DNA of 11,859 bases, from assembly GCA_964505535.1 (NCBI GenBank), contig CAZDIU010000155.1:1-11859 (forward strand), in the 5' to 3' direction. Position numbers and translations under genes: made by a program. The stretch's first letter is position 1, and every line of letters starts with the position of its first letter. Under the pieces are notes generated by a model, which did not search any database, had not been told where the DNA came from, and worked only from the letters and a program-made list of their open reading frames with translations. Source of the DNA: JAABRU01 sp964505535 (GTDB lineage Bacteria > Desulfobacterota > Desulfobacteria > Desulfobacterales > Desulfococcaceae). Of the stretch, positions 5,907 through 11,859 are shown piece by piece.

Positions 5907-8900
5907 TAAAAAAACTCATTGAACTGTCTGCAAACAACCGGGGCATTGTGATCCTGCTTACCGCGGCCGTGGGTGTCCTGTCTGTTTACATTCTCCACAA
6001 TATCCGTCTGGACGATCTCCCGGATCTTTCCGACACCCAGGTGATCATTTATTCCAAATGGGACCGATCGCCGGACATCATTGAGGATCAGCTTACCTAT
6101 CCCATCATCACATCGCTGCTGGGTGCTCCCAGGGTGAAAGCCATACGCGGCTTTTCAGATTTCGGATTTTCCTATATTTACGTCATCTTTCAGGATGGCA
6201 CGGACATCTACTGGGCCCGATCCCGTGTGCTGGAATATCTTTCCAAGATTCAGCCCCGGCTTCCCCAGGGCGTGCAGACCGAACTGGGGCCGGATGCAAC
6301 CGGTGTGGGCTGGGTGTTTCAGTATGCTTTGAAGGATGAATCCGGAACCCATTCTCCGGAGGAACTGCGCTCCTGTCAGGACTGGACTTTGCGCTACGCG
6401 TTTCAGTCTGTGCCCGGTGTCGCGGAAGTGGCATCCATCGGCGGATTTGTGAAGCAGTACCAGATCACCGTGGATCCGAACCGGCTGGCGGCCTACAATC
6501 TTCCCCTGGACAGGGTGGTGGAAGCCATCCGCATGTCCAACAATGAAGTGGGCGGGCGCCTGCTGGAGTTCAACGGCACGGAATACATGGTGCGGGGAAG
6601 AGGCTATGCCCGGACAGCAGCGGACTTTGAAAGCATTGTGGTCAAAACCGCTCCGGCCGGAGTTCCTGTGCTTCTGAAAGACATTGCCCGTGTGGAAATC
6701 GGGCCGGAGATGCGCCGGGGGGTTTCGGATCTGGACGGAACCGGGGATACAGTGGGCGGGATTGTGGTCATGCGGCACGGGGAAAACGCGCTGAATGTCA
6801 TCACGCGGGTGAAAGCCAAAATGCAGGAACTGGAACCTGCTTTGCCCAAAGGCGTCCGGTTTGTCACCACCTATGATCGCTCTGACCTGATTCTGCGGGC
6901 CATGCACACCCTTCGTCACGAACTGATTGTGGAAATGATCATCGTGTCTTTTGTGGTACTGGTATTCCTCTGGCACATCCCCTCCGCTATTGTGCCCATT
7001 GTCACCATTCCCATTTCGGTGCTGTTCTCCTTCATCCCCCTGTATTTTCTGGGCGTGACAGTGAACATCATGTCTCTGGCAGGCATTGCCATTTCCATCG
7101 GGGTTCTGGTGGACGGGGCCATTGTGGAAGTGGAAAATGCCTACAACAAACTCTACCATTGGGAAGCGGGCGGGAGAAAAGGGGATTTTCACGAGGTGCG
7201 CATGGAAGCCCTCAAAGAAGTGGGGCCGTCCGTGTTTTTCTCTTTGCTGGTGATCGCGGTGGCCTTTCTTCCTGTGTTTGCCCTTGTGGAATATGAAGGC
7301 AGGCTGTTCAAGCCTCTGGCCTTTTCCAAAAATCTTGCAATGGCCATTGCCGCAATCCTTGCCATCACCCTGGATCCGGCCATGCGGATGCTGTTCACCC
7401 GGATGGACCCGTTCACCTTCCGGCCCAAATGGCTTGCCCGGATCGCAACCCATGCCTTTGTCGGCACTTATTATGCGGAAGAAAAGCATCCCATCAGCCG
7501 CATGATTTTCAAAATCTATGAACCGGCCTGCCGCATTGTGCTGCATCATCCCAGGACCGTTATCCTGATTTCATTCGCACTGGTAGCGGTCAGTCTTCCC
7601 GTATATTTTAAGCTCGGATCGGAATTCATGCCGCCTCTGCGGGAAGGCTCCCTGCTTTTCATGCCCACAACCTTGCCGGGACTGTCTGTATCCGAAGCCC
7701 AGCGGATCATGGAGATTCAGGATAAAATCCTGCATTCCTTCCCGGAGGTGGAACGGGTGTTCGGCAAGGCGGGCCGGGCAGACACATCCACGGATCCCGC
7801 TCCCTTTTCCATGATGGAAACCACGATCATTCTCAAACCCGAGGATCAGTGGCGCCCAAAGGAGCGGTGGTATTCCTCCTGGGCTCCGGAATGGCTGAAA
7901 TCCTTTTTCCGCAGTGCCTGGCCGGATCATCTCAGTTATGAGGAACTGCTCGCGGAAATGGATCAGAAACTGCTCATTCCCGGTGTCAGCAGCAGAGGCG
8001 CCATGACCATGCCCATCAAAGCCCGCATTGACATGCTGACCACAGGCATCCGCAGCCCTGTGGGAATAAAGATTTTCGGAGCGGATTTAAAGGAAATCGA
8101 GCGCATCGGTGAGCAGCTTGAACTGATTATGAAAGACATTCCCGGAACCAGCAGCGTGTTTGCGGAACGCACAGCAAGCGGTTATTTCATTGATTTTGAA
8201 CCCCGCCGGGATCAGTTGGCCCGTTACGGCATCACCATCAGCCAGTTGCAGATGATTATCACCAGCGCGATTGGCGGGGAAAACATCACAACAACCATTG
8301 AGGGAAGGGAACGCTATCCCGTGAACCTGCGCTATCCGCGGGAACTGCGGGACAATCCCGAACATTTCAGACGGGTTCTGGTTCCGGCTGCCTCAGGCGC
8401 ACAGGTTCCGCTGGGCCAGGTTGCGGACATAAAACTGGTGCAGGGGCCGTCCATGCTGCGCGATGAAAACGGCTTTCTTTCCGGTTATGTCTATGTGTAT
8501 ATCACAGGCCGGGACATCGGGGGTTATGTGGAGGAGGCAAAGCAGAAAGTCAGTGCGCAGTTGAATCTTCCCACCGGTTATACACTGCAATGGAGCGGAC
8601 AGTATGAAAACATGATCCGGGTGAAGGAAAGGATGAAGGTGATTATTCCCATCACACTGGTGCTGATTTTCATCCTGCTGTTTGCCAATACCAAATCCGC
8701 TTTCAAAGCCTTTGTGGTGATGCTCGCGGTTCCTTTTTCCGCCATTGGCGCGATCTGGCTGTTTTATTTTCTTGATTACAATGTTTCCATTGCGGCCTGG
8801 GTCGGCATGATCGCTTTGCTGGGACTGGACGCGGAAACCGGTGTGTTCATGCTGCTGTTTCTTGATCTGTCCTATGATGAAGCGAAAAGGGCGGATAAAC

Positions 8901-9160
8901 TCAGAACCCTGTCGGATTTGGATGAAGCGATTATTCACGGCGCAGTCAAGCGCGCGCGTCCCAAAATGATGACGGTTTTTGCGGCCTTTATGGGTCTTCT
9001 GCCCATCATGTGGTCAACTTCCGCAGGATCGGATGTCATGAAACGGATTGCAGCGCCCATGATCGGCGGACTGCTGACCTCTTTTCTGCTGGAACTTCTG
9101 GTTTACCCTGCCATTTTCAAGCTGTGGAAGAAGAAAACGGAAAAATGGGAATCAGTGTGA
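5903..9160 (+). CDS. cusA: CusA-type Cu(I)/Ag(I) RND efflux pump
   Basis: This 1085-residue inner-membrane proton-driven pump is full length for the heavy-metal-efflux RND family. TM1 is at about 13-32. TM2-TM6 lie at about 342-495, including the TM4 proton-relay motif GVLVDGAIVEVEN (Asp404, Glu409, Glu411). The second half repeats this with TM7 near 552-568 and TM8-12 at about 911-1075. The three methionines forming the CusA metal site are all present: Met587 (LLFMPTTLPG), Met637 or Met638 (SMMETTI) and Met711 (RIDMLTTGI). This supports Cu(I)/Ag(I) over divalent metals. Compared with E. coli CusA there is about 20 extra residues at 653-680, rich in Trp (RWYSSWAPEWLKSFF). The ATG overlaps the cusB stop (ATGA), so the two are translationally coupled. 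It converges on the next gene with 26 bp between stop codons and no obvious terminator. Confidence 0.97.
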   Translation: MIKKLIELSANNRGIVILLTAAVGVLSVYILHNIRLDDLPDLSDTQVIIYSKWDRSPDIIEDQLTYPIITSLLGAPRVKAIRGFSDFGFSYIYVIFQDGTDIYWARSRVLEYLSKIQPRLPQGVQTELGPDATGVGWVFQYALKDESGTHSPEELRSCQDWTLRYAFQSVPGVAEVASIGGFVKQYQITVDPNRLAAYNLPLDRVVEAIRMSNNEVGGRLLEFNGTEYMVRGRGYARTAADFESIVVKTAPAGVPVLLKDIARVEIGPEMRRGVSDLDGTGDTVGGIVVMRHGENALNVITRVKAKMQELEPALPKGVRFVTTYDRSDLILRAMHTLRHELIVEMIIVSFVVLVFLWHIPSAIVPIVTIPISVLFSFIPLYFLGVTVNIMSLAGIAISIGVLVDGAIVEVENAYNKLYHWEAGGRKGDFHEVRMEALKEVGPSVFFSLLVIAVAFLPVFALVEYEGRLFKPLAFSKNLAMAIAAILAITLDPAMRMLFTRMDPFTFRPKWLARIATHAFVGTYYAEEKHPISRMIFKIYEPACRIVLHHPRTVILISFALVAVSLPVYFKLGSEFMPPLREGSLLFMPTTLPGLSVSEAQRIMEIQDKILHSFPEVERVFGKAGRADTSTDPAPFSMMETTIILKPEDQWRPKERWYSSWAPEWLKSFFRSAWPDHLSYEELLAEMDQKLLIPGVSSRGAMTMPIKARIDMLTTGIRSPVGIKIFGADLKEIERIGEQLELIMKDIPGTSSVFAERTASGYFIDFEPRRDQLARYGITISQLQMIITSAIGGENITTTIEGRERYPVNLRYPRELRDNPEHFRRVLVPAASGAQVPLGQVADIKLVQGPSMLRDENGFLSGYVYVYITGRDIGGYVEEAKQKVSAQLNLPTGYTLQWSGQYENMIRVKERMKVIIPITLVLIFILLFANTKSAFKAFVVMLAVPFSAIGAIWLFYFLDYNVSIAAWVGMIALLGLDAETGVFMLLFLDLSYDEAKRADKLRTLSDLDEAIIHGAVKRARPKMMTVFAAFMGLLPIMWSTSAGSDVMKRIAAPMIGGLLTSFLLELLVYPAIFKLWKKKTEKWESV

Positions 9161-9186
9161 ATCAGATTTTCTTGCAAACTGCAGGA

Positions 9187-10317
9187 TTACACCATCTCCA
9201 GAAAAGCCTCAATCCGCACGCGAAGCTGTTCGCTGTCAGAGTCGGAATAGTCGGTTTCCAGGTGCAGGAAAGGCAGTCCGTATTTTTCTCTCACGAATTT
9301 TCCGATGCCAAAGGATTCCACATTATAGGTGTGACATGCCTGCCAGGTGAGATCCACAACTCCGTCCGCTGAAAATTCCTCAATCATCTGCCCCAGCAGA
9401 TCAAAACGTCCGGCATTGGGGGACATGACCGAACAGGGCGTGGAAAGATACTGCTCTGCCAGCGCCATGAGCGGTTCTTTGCTTTCATCCACGGTAAATG
9501 CCTGTTTGTATCCGCTGCAGTTTTCAAAGCAGACCACGGATGCGCCGGACTGCTCCAGAATCTTCACCACTTTGTCCGAACCCACGCCCACCGGAACGCC
9601 CGTAAGCAGAATTCTCGGTGTGTTTGGGGAAAAGGGGCTTTCTCCGTTTTTCTTCCGGATTTCATCAGCAATATCCTGAATCAGGGCGATTCCCTTTTCC
9701 TTGTCTGCAAAAAAGCCGGTTTTGAACAGAATCGTCAGCAGATCCGTGCCGCGCAAAGGAGAGGGTTTTGCTTTGGCCAGATCCATCAGATCCTTGCGTG
9801 CCATGCGTTCCCGGTTGAGCAGCCGGATGGCACCGGATATTTTTTCATCCGAAAGCTCCGTGCCGGTCTCTTTTTCCACCAGTGCTTTGAATTTTTTCAC
9901 TTCCCCGTACCAGAAAGGCAGGGCAGTTTCCCTGTCCTGATTCTGGGGAAGTTGCAGCACATGCACGGGTTTGATTTGGGCCATGAGTTCAAACATCTTT
10001 TTCTTTCCGTCACAGGTGGTGTCCGGCACAATGATGTCGGAAAAACGGAAAAAGGGGCAGGTTCCGGTGGCGGCAAAACCGTAACTGCTTTTGATCAGCG
10101 GGCAGAGATTGCGGGGCAGGGTTTCCTCTGCCGCTGCAATGGGGTCATTGCGCGTGCCGCAAAGGGGCAGGGGAATGGCCCCGGCTGCAACGGCCAGTTC
10201 TGCGGGCGTATAAAGGCAGTAAAACCCGATGACCTTTCTGCCTGAATTTTTGGCATTTTCAATATCCATGAGATTCTGGTCGGAAATCTCCTGGAGCCGG
10301 TTCATGATCTGCTGCAT
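9187..10317 (-). CDS. Double-cubane-cluster protein, 2-hydroxyacyl-CoA dehydratase-like (YjiM/DCCP type)
   Basis: This 376-residue protein belongs to the HgdB/BcrC-like family of ATP-activated [4Fe-4S] enzymes and is closest to E. coli YjiM and the double-cubane-cluster protein of Carboxydothermus. Members hold a [Fe8S9] double cubane and carry out difficult reductions once an ASKHA-type ATPase delivers an electron. The physiological substrate is unknown. Family blocks in order: TPAELAVAAGAIPLPLC (37-53), RNLCPLIKSSYGF (69-81), GTCPFFRFSD (85-94), TTCDGKKKM (100-108), VCFENCSG (262-269), QACHTYNVES (326-335), LETDYSDSD (353-361). Cysteines at 34, 53, 72, 87, 102, 263, 267, 295 and 328 include the cluster ligands; I do not assign which. 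AGGAAAGGA lies 6 bases before ATG 10317. It has no activator gene beside it here, so the partner must be elsewhere. It is cytoplasmic, with no signal peptide. Confidence 0.92.
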   Translation of the reverse strand: MQQIMNRLQEISDQNLMDIENAKNSGRKVIGFYCLYTPAELAVAAGAIPLPLCGTRNDPIAAAEETLPRNLCPLIKSSYGFAATGTCPFFRFSDIIVPDTTCDGKKKMFELMAQIKPVHVLQLPQNQDRETALPFWYGEVKKFKALVEKETGTELSDEKISGAIRLLNRERMARKDLMDLAKAKPSPLRGTDLLTILFKTGFFADKEKGIALIQDIADEIRKKNGESPFSPNTPRILLTGVPVGVGSDKVVKILEQSGASVVCFENCSGYKQAFTVDESKEPLMALAEQYLSTPCSVMSPNAGRFDLLGQMIEEFSADGVVDLTWQACHTYNVESFGIGKFVREKYGLPFLHLETDYSDSDSEQLRVRIEAFLEMV

Positions 10318-10352
10318 GTCTTTTCCTTTCCTGTGGTTGAAACTGGTGCGGA

Positions 10353-10381
10353 CATTTATTCAGCAGACACCGGAAAGTCAA
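10353..10381 (-). promoter_or_regulatory. Candidate promoter of the double-cubane-cluster gene
   Basis: On the minus strand TTGACT (10381-10376) is 17 bases from TAAATG (10358-10353), a good -35 with a poor -10. Initiation would be near 10346, about 29 bases before the start codon. The -35 directly adjoins the palindrome at 10383-10395. Confidence 0.4.
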
Positions 10382-10396
10382 ATTGATAATATCAAT
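10382..10396. promoter_or_regulatory. FNR/CRP-like palindrome next to the -35
   Basis: ATTGAT and ATCAAT flank AAT, giving a 15-base palindrome. Its half-sites equal those of FNR (TTGAT and ATCAA), but the spacer is 3 rather than 4 bases. Its centre (10389) is about 43 bases upstream of the predicted transcription start. Class II FNR/CRP activators bind at about -41.5. The regulator is inferred, not shown. Confidence 0.4.
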
Positions 10397-10450
10397 CGGC
10401 TGAGATATTCAAATCAGAAAAGCTGATAGGCAGAGTGATTTTTCAATCCT

Positions 10451-10470
10451 TCTGAACCGTTTGGTTCAGA
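10451..10470. repeat. Perfect 8-bp hairpin with 4-base loop
   Basis: TCTGAACC (10451-10458) and GGTTCAGA (10463-10470) are exact complements around GTTT. No T-tract follows on either strand, so a terminator is unlikely. Role unknown. Confidence 0.5.
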
Positions 10471-10595
10471 TCTGAGGTCAACAGCCTTCCTGCAAATACA
10501 GCTTATTCCCCATTGACACCATCATTTTCTGAATGATATGCCATAATTTCACAGAAAAAACAGAAGGAATGAAGTGGGGATGCAATTCGTTTAAA

Positions 10596-10626
10596 GTCGG
10601 ATTACGCTTGCGCCAATCCGACCTGC
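10596..10626 (-). repeat. REP hairpin 1 (REPIN left half) with GCAG foot
   Basis: GTCGGATT at 10596-10603 pairs with AATCCGAC at 10615-10622, with CGC/GCG further in. Read on the minus strand, the hairpin is preceded by GCAG (10626-10623), one base different from the GTAG foot that RAYT proteins recognise. It is in inverted orientation to REP 2. Confidence 0.8.
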
Positions 10627-10657
10627 GATTATGAAATTTTATAATTAAAACAAATAT

Positions 10658-10692
10658 GTAGGTCGGATTAGGCCGCAAGGCCGTAATCCGAC
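10658..10692 (+). repeat. REP hairpin 2 (REPIN right half) with GTAG foot
   Basis: GTAG (10658-10661) directly precedes a hairpin. GTCGGATTA (10662-10670) pairs with TAATCCGAC (10684-10692), then GGCC pairs with GGCC across a GCAA (GNRA) tetraloop with one bulged G. The GTAG foot plus hairpin is the substrate architecture of RAYT transposases, and the gene that follows is a RAYT. Confidence 0.85.
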
Positions 10693-10719
10693 AACCTGAA
10701 AAACAAAGGCAGATCAAAA

Positions 10720-11259
10720 ATGCAATATCGTCGCCTTTATATCCCCGGAGGCAGTTATTTTTTTACTCTTGTGATGAAACAACGGCGAAAAATTTTTGCT
10801 CAAGACTCAGCAGTCGGAATATTAAAAGATGCTTTTCGCCGGGTTATGGAAAGACGGCATTTCACTATTGATGCAATTGCAATTCTTCCGGACCATCTGC
10901 ATTGCATCTGGACATTGCCGCCGGGGGATCAGGATTTTTCCACCCGATGGCGATTGATAAAAACTTGGTTTACCAAGCGTTATGATGTCACTTTGAGCAT
11001 GAATCAGGATACTTCTGAAATTAATAAAGGAAGAAAATCTGTCTGGCAGCATCGTTATTGGGAACATCTTCTTCGGGATCAGGAAGATTATAATCATCAT
11101 GTAAATTACATCCATTACAATCCTGTCAGGCATGGCTATGTTTCCCGTGCGTTTGACTGGCAGTATTCAAGTTTTCGGAGATATGTGAGAAATGGTATCT
11201 GTTCGGAAAATTGGGGAAATACAGGCATGGATTTTCCGGAGAATATCGGAAAAGAGTAG
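10720..11259 (+). CDS. REP-associated tyrosine transposase (RAYT, Y1/HUH family)
   Basis: This 179-residue single-domain HUH nuclease of the RAYT (TnpA-REP) family cleaves single-stranded REP hairpins next to a GTAG-type foot. Family features are in order. GGSYFFTLV (10-18) is the N-terminal strand. LPDHLHCIW (56-64) carries the metal-binding HUH pair His59 and His61. SVWQHRYWEHLLRD (107-120) follows. VNYIHYNPVRHGYV (128-141) contains the catalytic tyrosine, Tyr130 or Tyr133. WQYSSFRRYV (147-156) closes the domain. Length and the C-terminal acidic end are normal, so it appears intact. AAAGG lies 10 bases upstream of the ATG. The REP pair 28 bp upstream is the expected genetic partner. RAYTs are usually domesticated single-copy genes that mobilise REPs rather than themselves. 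Base composition is AT-richer than the cus genes, consistent with separate origin. Confidence 0.92.
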   Translation: MQYRRLYIPGGSYFFTLVMKQRRKIFAQDSAVGILKDAFRRVMERRHFTIDAIAILPDHLHCIWTLPPGDQDFSTRWRLIKTWFTKRYDVTLSMNQDTSEINKGRKSVWQHRYWEHLLRDQEDYNHHVNYIHYNPVRHGYVSRAFDWQYSSFRRYVRNGICSENWGNTGMDFPENIGKE

Positions 11260-11274
11260 CGACTGTGTTAAATG

Positions 11275-11859
11275 TCAAGCATAATCCGTGTTCCATGCTT
11301 CGTTTTTTGCAACCATGCTGTTAAGGATCACAAGGATCTTTCTCATGCAGGCCACAACGGCCACCATTTTATTTTTACCCCTGTCAACCAGACGGAGGTA
11401 ATATGAACGGATAACCGGATTGTGACGGATTGCGGCCGGGGTGGGCATATACAGCAGTTTTCTGATCTCACAGCGGCCCCCGCCGGTCATGCGTTTTCCC
11501 CGGGACTGCCCGCTGTCCCTGTTTACAGGGGCAGTTCCGGTGAGGGCTGCGATTTTCCTGCCGTTCATGGTTCCAATCTCCGGCAGACCGGATACCAGGG
11601 CGGCGGCAGTGTTTTCTCCGATACCCGGAACAGACTGAATCAGTTCAGTTTTCTGCTTCAGTTCAGGGACTGATGCAATGAGATCACGTATCCGATCCTG
11701 AAGCAGGCGGATCTGCGTTTCAAGGGTGACAGTGACCTGCCGGATGCTTTGTTCAATGAACTCATCCCGGATATGCTCCGTGCGGTTTTTTTCCGCTGTG
11801 CGCATGTCCGTGAGCTGGCGTTTCCGGACAACCAATGCTCTGATTTCAGAGGATGTGTC
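11275..11859 (-). CDS. IS110-family transposase, C-terminal part, 5' end off window
   Basis: The last 194 residues of an IS110-type transposase are visible; the frame is open to the window edge, so the N-terminal RuvC-like DEDD domain lies outside. The visible part is the Transposase_20 region. A basic helical segment (ALVVRKRQLTDMRTAEKNR) leads into a coiled coil. Then come the helix-hairpin-helix-like SVPGIGENTAAAL, GTAPVNRDSGQSRGKR containing the family's catalytic-serine block, GGGRCEIRKLLYM, and the C-terminal ACMRKILVILNSMV. IS110 enzymes use a structured bridge RNA and recombine without terminal inverted repeats. The stop at 11275 is only 15 bp from the RAYT stop, so the right end of the element must be very short, as expected for IS110-group (not IS1111-group) elements. 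The bridge-RNA region would be beyond 11859. Confidence 0.92.
   Translation of the reverse strand, partial: DTSSEIRALVVRKRQLTDMRTAEKNRTEHIRDEFIEQSIRQVTVTLETQIRLLQDRIRDLIASVPELKQKTELIQSVPGIGENTAAALVSGLPEIGTMNGRKIAALTGTAPVNRDSGQSRGKRMTGGGRCEIRKLLYMPTPAAIRHNPVIRSYYLRLVDRGKNKMVAVVACMRKILVILNSMVAKNEAWNTDYA

Larger units (their letters stand above)
10318..10719. other. 402-bp intergenic region with operator-like dyads and a REP pair
   Basis: This gap holds the upstream region of the double-cubane gene (promoter and palindrome at 10353-10396), a hairpin at 10451-10470 and the REP pair at 10596-10692. A short minus-strand frame runs through the REPs but has no supporting features. No RNA gene was recognised. 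Confidence 0.6.

Noticed and set aside
6155..7549. 464-codon open frame on the minus strand
   Set aside because: It is fully antisense to cusA, with a His/Gly/Asn-rich composition and no recognisable domain. It is a shadow frame.
9161..9186. Shared terminator between cusA and the convergent gene
   Set aside because: The 26-bp gap has no stem followed by a T-tract on either strand.
10478..10717. 79-codon minus-strand frame across the REP pair
   Set aside because: It consists mostly of REP sequence, has no ribosome site or homology, and overlaps the region just before the RAYT start.
11833..11835. TTG as the start of the IS110 transposase
   Set aside because: The frame continues with family-consistent residues (SSEIRAL) to the window edge, so this is an internal codon of a partial gene.

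Overview
The window looks like chromosomal DNA of an anaerobic, selenium-using deltaproteobacterium (Desulfobacterota, perhaps a sulfate reducer of the Desulfobacterales type). This is inferred from three things: a selenophosphate synthase whose own active-site residue is selenocysteine, a double-cubane-cluster (2-hydroxyacyl-CoA dehydratase-like) anaerobic enzyme, and many dispersed palindromic repeats. No rRNA or other phylogenetic marker is present, so the assignment is tentative.

Layout. Positions 1-641 (minus strand) hold a two-gene selenium unit: a 71-residue cysteine-rich protein whose stop overlaps (ATGA) the start of selD. selD reads through an in-frame TGA at codon 17 and runs off the left edge. 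Positions 642-1484 have no gene but are crowded with palindromes: two three-arm GC- or purine-rich repeats, a perfect 10-bp hairpin, and a 111-bp imperfect palindrome. A sigma70-like promoter for the next operon follows them. Positions 1485-9160 (plus strand) are a four-gene copper/silver RND efflux operon: two different TolC-family outer-membrane factors in tandem, a CusB-type adaptor with a methionine-rich metal-binding domain, and a CusA-type pump. A dispersed repeat of the same family as the upstream palindrome sits between the two outer-membrane-factor genes and appears to have rebuilt the start of the second. Positions 9187-10317 (minus strand, convergent with cusA) encode a YjiM/DCCP-type double-cubane-cluster protein with its own promoter and an FNR-like palindrome next to the -35. 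No activator ATPase gene is in the window.

Positions 10318-11859 are a mobile-element zone. A head-to-head pair of REP hairpins with GTAG/GCAG feet (a REPIN) lies just upstream of a RAYT (REP-associated tyrosine transposase). The RAYT gene ends 15 bp from the convergent 3' end of an IS110-family transposase that runs off the right edge.

How the genes work together. CusA, CusB and an outer-membrane factor would form an inner-membrane to outer-membrane conduit for Cu(I)/Ag(I); the second outer-membrane factor is the unusual part. SelD supplies selenophosphate for selenocysteine and is itself a selenoprotein. The small coupled protein is an uncharacterised candidate partner. The most distinctive signals are the UGA-containing selD with its cysteine-rich partner, the repeat-remodelled cus operon with tandem outer-membrane factors, and the REPIN/RAYT pair with recognisable foot tetranucleotides.
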